A DNA stretch of 19,116 bases. It comes from Verrucomicrobiota bacterium. GTDB taxonomy: Bacteria > Verrucomicrobiota > Kiritimatiellia > B70-G9. The notes beneath the pieces are model-generated. The model saw nothing but the letters and a program-made list of their open reading frames with translations, ran no database searches and had not been told where the DNA came from. Of the stretch, positions 1 through 8,049 are shown one piece after another. Location of the stretch: the NCBI GenBank assembly GCA_003641465.1, contig QNAJ01000003.1:1-19116 (forward strand), read 5' to 3'. Numbering within the stretch: position 1 is the first letter of the stretch; each line of letters starts with the position of its first letter. A program made the translations under genes and the position numbers.

Positions 1-6
1 GCCCTG

Positions 7-537
7 TCAGAACTGAACCAGGGAGAAAACCGAATAGGACTGCAGTTTCTCCCGGCCCTTGAGATCGGTCAGCTCGATGAGAAAGGCGATCTCCACCACC
101 GTACCGCCCAGCTGTTCCAGCAGGCGCGCGGTGGCGGCCGCCGTACCCCCGGTCGCCAACAGATCGTCGAAAATCAACACGCGACGCGCGTTACTGAGGG
201 CATCGCGGTGCACCTCCAGCGTCGCAGAGCCGTATTCCAGCTCATAGGACTCCTGAATGGTCTCCCAGGGAAGCTTGCCCGCCTTGCGCACCGGTACAAA
301 GGCGGCCCCCAGTCGGTAAGCGAGGGCGCCGCCGAAGATAAAGCCCCGGCTTTCCACTGCAGCGACCGCCTCGATGTTCATCCGATGATATCTCTCGAAA
401 AAGAAATCAATTGTCTGCCGGAATAATCCCGGTGACTGCAGCACCGGCGTGATATCCCGGAAAAGAATGCCCTTCCGGGGAAAATCCGGGATATTTCTGA
501 TGGAGGCCTTCAACTGTTCCCGCAGATCTGGGTTCAT
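7..537 (-). CDS. apt: Adenine phosphoribosyltransferase
   Basis: Purine salvage enzyme of the cytoplasm that converts adenine and PRPP to AMP and pyrophosphate. The 176-residue product has the normal length for the family. Visible hallmarks are the N-terminal 'IPDFPRKGILFRDITPVL' stretch, the 'ESRGFIFG' segment that holds the adenine-binding part, and the PRPP-binding loop 'VLIFDDLLATGGTAAA' at about residues 119-134. The ATG start overlaps the TGA stop of the upstream sigma factor gene (ATGA at 537-534), so the two are very probably translationally coupled and share a transcript. The stop lies 6 bases from the window edge, so a downstream terminator cannot be assessed. Family assignment is secure from sequence. 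The link with a sigma factor is positional only. Confidence 0.96.
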   Translation of the reverse strand: MNPDLREQLKASIRNIPDFPRKGILFRDITPVLQSPGLFRQTIDFFFERYHRMNIEAVAAVESRGFIFGGALAYRLGAAFVPVRKAGKLPWETIQESYELEYGSATLEVHRDALSNARRVLIFDDLLATGGTAAATARLLEQLGGTVVEIAFLIELTDLKGREKLQSYSVFSLVQF

Positions 538-1385
538 GAGCTCTCCTCCTTGTCCCGGGATCCTCTCTCACGTTGCTCAAGCAGCCGCCGCAGTTTCTGT
601 ACCGCGGCATTCTGAATCTGGCGTACCCTTTCGCGGGTGATGTTGAATCGTTCTCCCAGCTCTTCCAGGGTCATTTTGTCCGCGCCCGCCAGACCGAAGC
701 GGTGAATGAGAATGGTGCGCTCGCGCTCATCCAGCTGCGAAAGCAAATCCCCGACTTCCTGCAGCATCTGTTCGGTCTCGATTATCTGGGAGGGGGTCTT
801 GGCTTCCGTATCACCGACAATTTCTCCCATCTCCGCACTGTCCTCTTCGCTGGACAGCGGCGCATCCAGGGAAGCCGGAGCCAGCGCGATGCGTTTCCAC
901 TGTTCAATGGTTTCCGGCTCGACATCCAGCTCCGCGGCGATCTCGGCGGTGGTCGGCTCCCGTCCAAGTTTCTCGGTGAGGGCGTGCACCGCCCGGTTCA
1001 TACGCGATATCTTGTCAATCATATGACTGGGCAGCCGGATGGTCTTGCTCTGGTTGGCCAATGCCCGCTTGATTGACTGCTTGATCCACCAGGCGGCATA
1101 GGTACTGAGCTTTCCGCCCTTCTTGGGATCGAATCGTTCCACCGCCTTGATCAGTCCCAGGTTCCCCTCGGATATAAGGTCCAACAGGGGCAGTCCCAGC
1201 CGGGCATAGTCCTGAGCGATTTTGACAACGAGGCGCAGGTTGGCTTCGATCATCTTGCGCCGGGCCTTTTCATCGCCCTTCTTGATGCGCTCGGCGAGCT
1301 CCACCTCCTCTTCCGGAGTCAGCAGGGGAACCTTGCCGATCTCCCGGAGGTAAATCCTCATCGCCCTGTCTTCGTTGCCCGCCAT
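534..1385 (-). CDS. RpoD/SigA-family RNA polymerase sigma factor (short, region 1.1 absent)
   Basis: Sigma-70 family factor of about 283 residues that directs RNA polymerase to promoters. Region 1.2 starts at 'MRIYLREIG', region 2 spans about residues 48-115 with 'LDLISEGNLGLIKAVERFD' and 'STYAAWWIKQSIKR', region 3 follows, and region 4.2 carries the helix-turn-helix 'LGERFNITRERVRQIQ'. Region 1.1 and the large non-conserved region are missing, so it resembles group 2 (RpoS-like) factors more than a full-length housekeeping RpoD. The ATG at 1385 is preferred because GAGGGGG lies 6 bases upstream on the coding strand. A reading frame with further starts continues upstream to 1601, but it would run into ppdK and those residues do not look like a sigma factor. 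In the -10-reading helix the RpoD Thr440 position is Lys106, and the Phe427 position is Leu93. It sits 143 bp behind ppdK and overlaps apt by 4 bp. Confidence 0.93.
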   Translation of the reverse strand: MAGNEDRAMRIYLREIGKVPLLTPEEEVELAERIKKGDEKARRKMIEANLRLVVKIAQDYARLGLPLLDLISEGNLGLIKAVERFDPKKGGKLSTYAAWWIKQSIKRALANQSKTIRLPSHMIDKISRMNRAVHALTEKLGREPTTAEIAAELDVEPETIEQWKRIALAPASLDAPLSSEEDSAEMGEIVGDTEAKTPSQIIETEQMLQEVGDLLSQLDERERTILIHRFGLAGADKMTLEELGERFNITRERVRQIQNAAVQKLRRLLEQRERGSRDKEESS

Positions 1386-1528
1386 CCCGGACCCCCTCAG
1401 CGCCGCTTCGGTTCCAATGATGCCGTTTCCACCGGGGTAAGCAAGTCTCCAGCGGGTGTCTCTTTGGACAGCCGACGGAGCCAACCCGTTCAATGGACCG
1501 GCCCAGATGCTGCCGACTCGCCGTTGGT

Positions 1529-4333
1529 TCAGCGCTCCTTCTTCTTGATTGAGGCCTGCGCCGCTGCCAGACGGGCAACCGGAACCCGGTAGGGCGAGCA
1601 ACTTACGTAGTCAAGACCCCCCCGATAGCAGAACTTTCCGCTGGCCGGGTCCCCGCCATGCTCCCCGCATATTCCGCACTTCAGCCCGGGACGTGTCTGT
1701 CGGCCTTTCTGTACGGCCATCGCTACCAGGTGCCCCACGCCGCTGGTATCGATGTGCTGGAACGGGTCTTCCGCCAGGATCTTCTTTTTGAGATAGTCGG
1801 GCAAGAAGGTACCGATGTCATCCCGGCTGAAGCCGAAGGTCATCTGGGTAAGATCGTTGGTGCCGAAGCTGAAGAACTCCGCGGTCTCGGCAATTTCGTC
1901 CGCGGTAAGTGCCGCCCGCGGCACCTCGATCATGGTCCCTACCAGATACTTCACCCGCGACTTTCTCTGGCGGATAATCTCGTCCGCGGTCCGGCGGATT
2001 ATGGCCGCCAGATAGTCCAACTCGGACCGGGTCCCCACCAGAGGAACCATTATTTCCGGATAGACCTTGATCCCCCGCTTGGCCACGTTGCAGGCCGCCT
2101 CGATGATGGCGCGGGTCTGCATAACCGCCAGTTCCGGATAAGTAATCGAAAGCCGACAGCCGCGGTGGCCCAGCATCGGATTGAATTCGTGCAACTGGCG
2201 CACCCGGGCTGCCACTTTCTCCGTGGGGACCCCCAGGAGTCGAGCCATCTCCTCCTGCTCCTTGGGTTCGTGCGGCACGAATTCATGCAGCGGCGGATCC
2301 AGCAACCGGATGGTCACCGGAAGATTCTTCATTGCAACGAAAATCTTTTCAAAGTCTTTCCGTTGCAACGGCAGAAGTTTAGTCAGGGCCTTCTCTCTTT
2401 CCTGACGGTTCTCGGCGAGAATGAACTGGCGGATGGCCCAGATGCGATCGCCTTCGAAAAACATGTGCTCGGTACGGCACAACCCGATTCCCTCCGCGCC
2501 GAAGGCCCGTGCCGTCGCCGCATCCTTGGGGGTATCAGCATTCGTCCTGACTCCCATCCGGCGGTATTCATCCGCCCAATCAGATACCTGCTTATACATG
2601 CGATAGATCGGGTGTCGCCGGGCACTGCGTTCATTGTGCACCACAGCGGCAACTACGGGGCTCTCCTGAGTGGGGATCTGTCCCTGATAGACGTTCCCCA
2701 AACTGCCATTGACACTGATCCAGTCACCCTCTTTGAGGGTCTTGCCGTCCGTGGTGCGTACTTCCCGTTTCCGATAATCAATCTGGAAGTCGTGTGCGCC
2801 GGTCACGCAGCATTTCCCCCAACCGCGCGCTACTACAGCAGCATGCGAGGTCATTCCTCCGGTGGTGGTCAGGATCCCCTGAGCCGCCCACATGCCGCCG
2901 ACGTCCTCCGGGCTGGTCTCATGCCGCACCAGAATCAGCTTCTCCTGGGGATTTTTCTTGACCATTTCCTCGGCCTGATCGGCAAAGAAAACGATCCGGC
3001 CCACTGCGGCGCCCGGTCCGGCAGGCAATCCGCGGCCCAGCAGCGCCGCCTTCTTCTCCGCCTCGGGGTCGAACACCGGGAAAAGCAACTGTTCCAGATC
3101 GTCCCCCGACAGCATCAGCAAAGCTTCCTTGGGCGTAAGGATCTTCGGCTCAGGTTTTCCGGTATAGACATCCTTACCGGTCGCCATCTCCACGGCCCAG
3201 CGGACACCCGCCAATCCCGTACGCTTGGCGTTACGGGTCTGCAGCATCCACAGTTTCCCGCGCTCGACAGTGAACTCAATGTCCTGCGGATGCTTGTAGT
3301 GACGCTCAAGCTTCAACATGATCTTCAACAGTTCGCCGTAGACGCGCTTCCATATCGGGTTGGGCTCCTCCGGCATCGCTTCCAGCGGCTTGGGAGTCCG
3401 TATGCCCGCCACAACATCTTCACCCTGGGCATTGACGAGATACTCGCCCATGGGCTTGTTCACGCCCGTGGCACCATCGCGTGTGAAGGCGACCCCGGTT
3501 CCGGAGTCCTCGCCCATGTTGCCGAAAACCATAGTCACCACGTTTACCGCAGTGCCCAGCAGTCCGGTAATCTTGTTGATCTCGCGGTATTTCCGAGCCC
3601 GCTCGGAATCCCACGACTGGAACACCGCGCGGATAGCCAGATCCAACTGAACCATGGGATCCTGCGGAAACGGCTTCTTCACCTTGCGGCGGTAAACCTT
3701 GCGATAGGCCTCCACCACTTCCTTAAGCTGTTCGGCGGTCAGATCGGTATCCTGTTCCGCTCCGTATTTCTTCTTGATGCGGGCCAGCTCGACCTCGAAA
3801 TCATGATGCGACAGCCCGGTACTCGGACCCATTACCACGTCGCCGAACATGTCGATGAATCTCCGGTAGCAATCCCATCCTGCCCGTTCGTTACCCGTCT
3901 GGCGGATAAACCCCCTCACGGTGCGGTCATTCAATCCGAGGTTCAGCACCGTATCCATCATCCCGGGCATCGAAATGGCCGCCCCTGAGCGCACCGAAAC
4001 CAGCAAGGGATTCTGGGGATCGCCGAACTTCTTCCCGATCAGCTTCTCCAGCTGGCGAAGGTTGGACTTCACCTGTTCAAGCATGCCCGGCGGATACTTA
4101 CCGCCGTGTTTGGTGAAATAGGCGCATGCCTCGGTGGAAATGGTAAAGCCCGGCGGTACCGGCAGGCCCGCCAGCGCCATCTCGGCCAGATTGGCCCCCT
4201 TGCCACCCAGAAGGGCCCGCATCGAGGCGTCGCCCTCGGTGTACTTTTTCCCGAATCCGAAGAAATACACGTACTTCTTTCCGGCCTTGCGAGCCGTCCG
4301 CTTCCGCGTCTGGGCTGACACTTTGGTGGCCAC
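1529..4333 (-). CDS. ppdK: Pyruvate, phosphate dikinase
   Basis: Cytoplasmic enzyme that interconverts pyruvate, ATP and Pi with PEP, AMP and PPi. It may serve glycolysis or gluconeogenesis with PPi economy. The product has 934 residues, slightly longer than the roughly 875 of characterised bacterial enzymes, mainly through a basic N-terminal tail. Domains in order: ATP-grasp nucleotide-binding region ('GGKGANLAEM' near residue 45), phosphohistidine swivelling domain with 'GGMTSHAAVVARG' and phosphoryl-carrier His497, then the PEP/pyruvate TIM barrel with 'GTMIEVPRAAL', 'FFSFGTNDLTQM' and 'CGICGEHGGDP' containing the proton-donor Cys889. All key residues are present. The start is GTG at 4333 with a strong Shine-Dalgarno AGGAGG 5 bases upstream. 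A sigma-70-like promoter lies at 4422-4449. The sigma factor gene follows 143 bp downstream and may be partly cotranscribed. Confidence 0.97.
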   Translation of the reverse strand: MATKVSAQTRKRTARKAGKKYVYFFGFGKKYTEGDASMRALLGGKGANLAEMALAGLPVPPGFTISTEACAYFTKHGGKYPPGMLEQVKSNLRQLEKLIGKKFGDPQNPLLVSVRSGAAISMPGMMDTVLNLGLNDRTVRGFIRQTGNERAGWDCYRRFIDMFGDVVMGPSTGLSHHDFEVELARIKKKYGAEQDTDLTAEQLKEVVEAYRKVYRRKVKKPFPQDPMVQLDLAIRAVFQSWDSERARKYREINKITGLLGTAVNVVTMVFGNMGEDSGTGVAFTRDGATGVNKPMGEYLVNAQGEDVVAGIRTPKPLEAMPEEPNPIWKRVYGELLKIMLKLERHYKHPQDIEFTVERGKLWMLQTRNAKRTGLAGVRWAVEMATGKDVYTGKPEPKILTPKEALLMLSGDDLEQLLFPVFDPEAEKKAALLGRGLPAGPGAAVGRIVFFADQAEEMVKKNPQEKLILVRHETSPEDVGGMWAAQGILTTTGGMTSHAAVVARGWGKCCVTGAHDFQIDYRKREVRTTDGKTLKEGDWISVNGSLGNVYQGQIPTQESPVVAAVVHNERSARRHPIYRMYKQVSDWADEYRRMGVRTNADTPKDAATARAFGAEGIGLCRTEHMFFEGDRIWAIRQFILAENRQEREKALTKLLPLQRKDFEKIFVAMKNLPVTIRLLDPPLHEFVPHEPKEQEEMARLLGVPTEKVAARVRQLHEFNPMLGHRGCRLSITYPELAVMQTRAIIEAACNVAKRGIKVYPEIMVPLVGTRSELDYLAAIIRRTADEIIRQRKSRVKYLVGTMIEVPRAALTADEIAETAEFFSFGTNDLTQMTFGFSRDDIGTFLPDYLKKKILAEDPFQHIDTSGVGHLVAMAVQKGRQTRPGLKCGICGEHGGDPASGKFCYRGGLDYVSCSPYRVPVARLAAAQASIKKKER

Positions 4334-4421
4334 CTCTACCTCCTTCTGTCCGTTCTGCTCACACTCCGACCGCCGTACTCTCGGTGATCTCCGGGAATAT
4401 CAACACCAATAAGGCCGACAC

Positions 4422-4449
4422 ATGCTATCAGAGAGGACCCGCCTGTCAA
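4422..4449 (-). promoter_or_regulatory. Predicted sigma-70 promoter for ppdK
   Basis: On the minus strand a perfect -35 box TTGACA (4449-4444) is followed after 16 bp by TAGCAT (4427-4422), which matches 4 of 6 -10 consensus bases. The start site would fall near 4415, giving a leader of about 80 nt before the GTG of ppdK. The box lies in the 137-bp gap between era and ppdK. This is a motif match and has not been tested. Confidence 0.6.
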
Positions 4450-4470
4450 GCGCCCGGCTGCCGGCGGGAG

Positions 4471-5397
4471 TCAACGGACCAGGCCCAGTCGCTTCAACAT
4501 CCAGTAGTTCTTCTGCCAGTGGCGGGAAACCTTCACCCAGAGGGATAGAGTGACCCGGCGCTCGAAGATGCCGCTCAGTTCCGCCTCCGCCGCCCGGCGC
4601 ACCGCGCGCAGCAGCCTCCCCTTATGGCCGATGACGATGGGTTTCTGAGACTCCTTATCCACGAAGATCGTCGCCTCAGCGTGAAGCTCTTCCCCGTCCT
4701 CTACGACATCCTGAACCTCCACCGCTACCTGATGAGGCAATTCCTCTCTCAACCGGCTGAAAAGTTTCTCCCGGATAATGTCCGCAATGAACAATTTACG
4801 CGGATAGTCGGTCAGGACATCCTCATCGAAAAGCAGCGGTCCTTTTGGCAGAAGCCGGAAGAGCAGTTCCAGAAGCTCGTCGACTCCTTCGCCGGTGAGG
4901 GCGGATATGCGCACCCAGTGGGCCTGAATATTTCCGCCTTTCTCCCGGGATACGCTCTCCCACATCTGATGATAATCCTCGGCATGATTCCGTTGCAGGT
5001 CACACTTGTTCAGTGCCAGAACGTGCACGGCCTCCGGGTAGCGAAAGAGCCGGCGGCACCAGCCCTCGTCCTCTTCGCGCGGCGGCACTGAACTATCGAA
5101 CAGCAGCAGAACCACATCCACACCCTCGACCGAAGCGCGGGCCGCCCGATTGATCAGCCGGCTGAGCTCCCCCTTTGCGCGATGAACCCCCGGCGTATCC
5201 AGGAACACAATCTGCCCCCGGGGCTCGGTAAGTACTCCCCGCACGACGTTCCGCGTGGTCTGTGCCACGGGCGAAACAATGCTTATCTTTTCGCCGAGGA
5301 TACGATTAACCAACGTGGACTTGCCCACGTTGGCACGACCGACCACTGCTACGATACCCGACCGCCGATCCGACGAATCTGCCGGGGAAATGTCCAC
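4471..5397 (-). CDS. era: GTPase Era (16S rRNA / 30S assembly)
   Basis: Essential Ras-like GTPase that binds the 3' end of 16S rRNA during 30S subunit maturation. The 308-residue product shows G1 'GRANVGKST' (20-28), switch I 'QTTRNVV' (46-52), G3 'DTPGVH' (67-72), G4 'NKCD' (130-133) and G5 'ISALTGEG'. A C-terminal KH RNA-binding domain carries its GxxG loop as 'GHKG' at 257-260. Length and domain order are normal. The start is GTG at 5397 with GGAGGAG about 9 bases upstream. The gene follows the beta-CASP nuclease gene by 27 bp in the same direction, so it is probably in that operon. In many bacteria era sits beside rnc/recO or ybeY. Here ybeY is about 11 kb away on the other strand. Confidence 0.97.
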   Translation of the reverse strand: MDISPADSSDRRSGIVAVVGRANVGKSTLVNRILGEKISIVSPVAQTTRNVVRGVLTEPRGQIVFLDTPGVHRAKGELSRLINRAARASVEGVDVVLLLFDSSVPPREEDEGWCRRLFRYPEAVHVLALNKCDLQRNHAEDYHQMWESVSREKGGNIQAHWVRISALTGEGVDELLELLFRLLPKGPLLFDEDVLTDYPRKLFIADIIREKLFSRLREELPHQVAVEVQDVVEDGEELHAEATIFVDKESQKPIVIGHKGRLLRAVRRAAEAELSGIFERRVTLSLWVKVSRHWQKNYWMLKRLGLVR

Positions 5398-5424
5398 CCG
5401 TCCGTCTCCTCCCCGCTGTAGAGA

Positions 5425-6810
5425 TCACGGTATTTCCAGAACCGTTCCCCGCATCGGCTTGACCACTTCGATTCCCATCTCCTGGAGAACCTCCGCCAGA
5501 CTGTCGCGCTGATCCGGCTCACCGTGTACCAGGATCACGCGCTGCGCTCCGGTTGCGCGTGCGTATTGCACCAGTTCGTCGCGGTCGGCGTGGGCGCTGA
5601 ATGCATTGAGCGTGGCCACTTCTGCAAGCAGCCGGTATTTCTCTCCGAAAATGCTTACTTCCGGCACCCTTTCCACAATCCTGCGCCCCAGGGTATGTTG
5701 CGCCTGAAAGCCGACAATCACTATCGCATTGCGGGGATCTTCAATGCCGTGTTTCAGGTGATGAAGGATACGGCCGTGCTCACACATGCCCGACCCAGCG
5801 ATCACGATACAAGGGCTGTCGGAGGCGGTTACCTGCTTGGACTCTTCAACCGATGAAACAAAGTGCACCCAGGGGGGAGACATCACACTCTCCAGCTGCC
5901 CCCGTAATTCCCAGTATTCTTCATCCAGGTACTCCCTCTGCTGCTGGAAGACGCGGGTAACCGCCGTAGCCATAGGGCTGTCTACGTACACAGGCACCGG
6001 CTCCAGCTCGCCGGACTCGATCAGCGAAGAAAGGTGAAAGAGAAGCTCCTGGGCGCGTTCAAGCGCAAACGTGGGAATGAGCACCTTCCCTCCGCGATCT
6101 ATGGTGCGTCGTACCACATCGCGCAGTTCCGTTCGGGCGTCTTCTGCAGCATCATGCAGCCGGCCGCCGTAGGTGCTCTCCATGATCAGGATATCCACGT
6201 CATGGAGAATCTCGGGGTCACGGATGAGGGGCAACCCTCTCCTGCCCAGGTCCACCGCTACTCCCAGTGTAATCGTCCGACCGTTTTCGGAAATACGGAA
6301 GCGGTGCAACGCCGCGCCCAGAATATGACCCGCTTCCAGCGGCTCCACTTCCATCCCCGGCAGCGGCTCCCTCACCTGATGGTAGTTCTGCCCCCGGAAC
6401 AACTGCAGACACTGCTCGGCATTCTCCACGGTATAAAGGGGTCGGACCGGCGGCAGCCCGCGCCGTGATTTCTTCTGGTTCAGATAGGCGGCATCCTGTT
6501 CCTGGATATGGGCAGCATCCATCAGCATGATCTCTGCCAGCGCCATGGTTGCGCCGGTCGCCCAGATGGGCCGGTCATATCCGGATTTCACCAGCGTGGG
6601 GAGATTGCCCAGATGATCAATGTGGGCGTGCGATATGATGCAGGCATGCAGATCCTTTACGGGATAAGGGATCCTGCTGTTCAGGTCCCAAGCCGTTTTC
6701 CGGCGTCCCTGAAACAGGCCGCAATCTCGCAGCAGACAGCCTTCCGAGGTCCGGATAAGCAGTTGCGACCCGGTTACGGTGTCCGCTCCGCCCCAGAATT
6801 CCAGCTTCAT
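5425..6810 (-). CDS. Beta-CASP metallo-beta-lactamase fold protein, probable RNase (CPSF/Ysh1-like)
   Basis: Predicted zinc-dependent RNA-processing nuclease of the MBL-fold, beta-CASP and RMMBL type. The 461-residue protein has motif II 'HAHIDH' (61-66), a motif III His in 'AGHILGAALH', a motif IV Asp in 'GVAVDLGR', 'MESTYGGR' at the start of the beta-CASP insert, 'FSAHAD' (404-409) and a final His in 'LVHGEPDQ' (His429). The full set of metal ligands seems intact, so activity is likely. Substrate cannot be read from sequence. Related bacterial proteins are annotated as exonucleases or RNA-specificity MBL proteins. The ATG at 6810 has AAGGAG upstream. It is the first gene of a two-gene unit with era, and it diverges from the endonuclease III-like gene across a short region with overlapping predicted promoters. 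Confidence 0.93.
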   Translation of the reverse strand: MKLEFWGGADTVTGSQLLIRTSEGCLLRDCGLFQGRRKTAWDLNSRIPYPVKDLHACIISHAHIDHLGNLPTLVKSGYDRPIWATGATMALAEIMLMDAAHIQEQDAAYLNQKKSRRGLPPVRPLYTVENAEQCLQLFRGQNYHQVREPLPGMEVEPLEAGHILGAALHRFRISENGRTITLGVAVDLGRRGLPLIRDPEILHDVDILIMESTYGGRLHDAAEDARTELRDVVRRTIDRGGKVLIPTFALERAQELLFHLSSLIESGELEPVPVYVDSPMATAVTRVFQQQREYLDEEYWELRGQLESVMSPPWVHFVSSVEESKQVTASDSPCIVIAGSGMCEHGRILHHLKHGIEDPRNAIVIVGFQAQHTLGRRIVERVPEVSIFGEKYRLLAEVATLNAFSAHADRDELVQYARATGAQRVILVHGEPDQRDSLAEVLQEMGIEVVKPMRGTVLEIP

Positions 6811-6834
6811 TACGCTAACTCCTTTTCAATTGGC

Positions 6835-6862
6835 TTGAATCTGAGAGCATGGTCCTTATACC
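6835..6862 (+). promoter_or_regulatory. Predicted promoter for the endonuclease III-like gene
   Basis: TTGAAT (6835-6840, first four -35 bases correct) is followed after 16 bp by TATACC (6857-6862, first four -10 bases correct). Transcription would start near 6869, upstream of every candidate start of the repair gene. It is a weak match on its own. The shared TATA with the minus-strand promoter means only one polymerase could occupy the site at a time. Confidence 0.35.
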
Positions 6863-6883
6863 GGCTGGTCGGGTCTGCGTCGA
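6855..6883 (-). promoter_or_regulatory. Predicted promoter for the beta-CASP/era unit
   Basis: On the minus strand TCGACG (6883-6878, 4 of 6 to the -35 consensus) is followed after 17 bp by TATAAG (6860-6855, 5 of 6 to the -10 consensus). The start site would be near 6848, about 38 nt before the ATG. Its -10 box overlaps that of a predicted plus-strand promoter. Confidence 0.45.
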
Positions 6884-6972
6884 ACGTAAATCGGGCCGGG
6901 CGGCCGGCTGCTGTGCAAGAATTGACCGTGAATAGAAAGGCGTCATCATCTCTGGTTGCATCTCCACCACTG

Positions 6973-7617
6973 ATGGAAGTCTTCCGGAAGCTCTTCCAGA
7001 CGTGGGGACCGCAGCACTGGTGGCCGGGTCGGACCCGTCTGGAGATTATTGTCGGTGCGATTCTGACGCAGAACACAAACTGGGCTAACGTGGAAAAGGC
7101 CATCACCAACCTGCGGCGCAAGCGACTCCTTTCCCTACATGCCCTGCTCACCTTCCCGGAAAGTACGATCGCCCAAGCAATCCGACCGGCAGGCTACTAT
7201 AATCAGAAGGCCAAGCGACTGAAAGCCTTCGCCAGCTTCCTGGAGCGGACCTACGGCGGAAGCCTGCGCCGGATGTTCTCCGATACCACTCCGCAGTTAC
7301 GCCAGCGACTTCTCTCCGTACCCGGGATCGGACCGGAAACTGCCGACAGCATTCTGCTCTATGCCGGCCGGCGACCGGTCTTCGTGGTGGACGCCTATAC
7401 CCGCCGGGTGATGCAGCGTCACGGCTGGATACGCGGAAACGAAACCTACGAAGACCTGGCGGCTCTCTGTCAGCAGGCACTTCCCGCCGACGTACAACTG
7501 CTGAACGAGCTCCACGCCCTGCTCGTCCGTCTGGGCAAGACCCATTGCCGTACCCGGCCACGCTGTCCGGGCTGTCCACTGGAAAAGCTGCTTCCGCCGG
7601 ACGGCCCCCTCATGTAG
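6973..7617 (+). CDS. Endonuclease III-like HhH-GPD base-excision repair protein (COG2231/MagIII type)
   Basis: Predicted DNA base-excision glycosylase. From the ATG at 6973 it has 214 residues, typical for the group. It begins with the family signature 'GPQHWWPG' (12-19) and 'AILTQNTNWANVEKAI', followed by 'IRPAGYYNQKAKRLK'. The helix-hairpin-helix is 'VPGIGPETADSILLYA' from residue 116, with catalytic Asp140 in 'VVDAYTRRV'. The catalytic Lys of true endonuclease III ('GRKTAN') is Glu122 here, which suggests a monofunctional glycosylase without lyase activity. The C-terminal iron-sulphur motif is incomplete: Cys192, Cys198 and Cys201 remain but the fourth Cys position is Leu207. The start is uncertain. 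GTG at 6928 is an alternative, and neither has a clear Shine-Dalgarno. The open frame back to 6508 lies antisense to the beta-CASP gene and is not believed. Confidence 0.88.
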   Translation: MEVFRKLFQTWGPQHWWPGRTRLEIIVGAILTQNTNWANVEKAITNLRRKRLLSLHALLTFPESTIAQAIRPAGYYNQKAKRLKAFASFLERTYGGSLRRMFSDTTPQLRQRLLSVPGIGPETADSILLYAGRRPVFVVDAYTRRVMQRHGWIRGNETYEDLAALCQQALPADVQLLNELHALLVRLGKTHCRTRPRCPGCPLEKLLPPDGPLM

Positions 7618-7644
7618 GCTGGAAGGCGGGGCGTAGCCCGAGGT

Positions 7645-8049
7645 ATGAATCGGACTGGCACACTGTTCAGAGGCATTGCGATAGACTTCGCTAGCGCACT
7701 GGCAGCGACTGCGGTCCTATGCACCGGCTGCATGCACGGCGGTCCGCCAGCGCATGAACCTTCCGTGGATCTTTGGCGTCGCATGCCCCTGGGGGAGATA
7801 GTCTCGGTGAACCGCTCTCTGAACTATGTGATCCTCAGATGTATTATCTTGCCATCCACCGGCGAAGTCCTCAAAGTGTATCACGGGCCGGTGGCCGTGG
7901 CGGAGCTCGAGATCGAGCAAGTCGCTCCGGGATCCTGCGCCGCCGCACGGATCCTCAAGGGCTATCCGGCCAAGGGAGACCTGGTCAGACGCATTCAGCC
8001 AAGGAGCGAGTCAACTGATGAATCCGGCAGGATGGCTGATGGGAGGTAG
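7645..8049 (+). CDS. Small putative lipoprotein, unknown function
   Basis: 134-residue protein with an N-terminal hydrophobic segment ending in 'AVLCTGC' (Cys29). This is a plausible but non-canonical lipobox, since Cys rather than Leu is at -3. The mature part contains 'GEIVSVNRSLNYVIL' and 'GEVLKVYHGPVAVAELEIEQV', then 'ARILKGYPAKGDLVRR'. That is a small beta-rich pattern recurring in short envelope proteins of Verrucomicrobia-like bacteria, by recollection and not by search. It lies 27 bp after the repair gene, with only a poorly spaced AGG before the ATG, so it is probably translated from the same message. Its 3' end overlaps the start of tatA. I do not assign a function. Confidence 0.7.
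   Translation: MNRTGTLFRGIAIDFASALAATAVLCTGCMHGGPPAHEPSVDLWRRMPLGEIVSVNRSLNYVILRCIILPSTGEVLKVYHGPVAVAELEIEQVAPGSCAAARILKGYPAKGDLVRRIQPRSESTDESGRMADGR

Noticed and set aside
1386..1601. N-terminal extension of the sigma factor frame
   Set aside because: It would overlap the end of ppdK, its sequence is unlike sigma region 1.1, and a good Shine-Dalgarno supports the ATG at 1385.
1658..3988. Plus-strand open frame of 776 codons across ppdK
   Set aside because: It is exactly antisense to a well-conserved PPDK with all catalytic residues, has no recognisable domain and reflects high GC with few stop codons.
4440..4470. GC-rich inverted repeat after era as an intrinsic terminator
   Set aside because: The pairable stem is only about 4 bp, there is no following T-run on the coding strand, and it abuts the ppdK -35 box.
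6508..6972. Upstream extension of the endonuclease III-like frame
   Set aside because: It lies mostly antisense to the beta-CASP gene. The family-typical N-terminus starts near the ATG at 6973.
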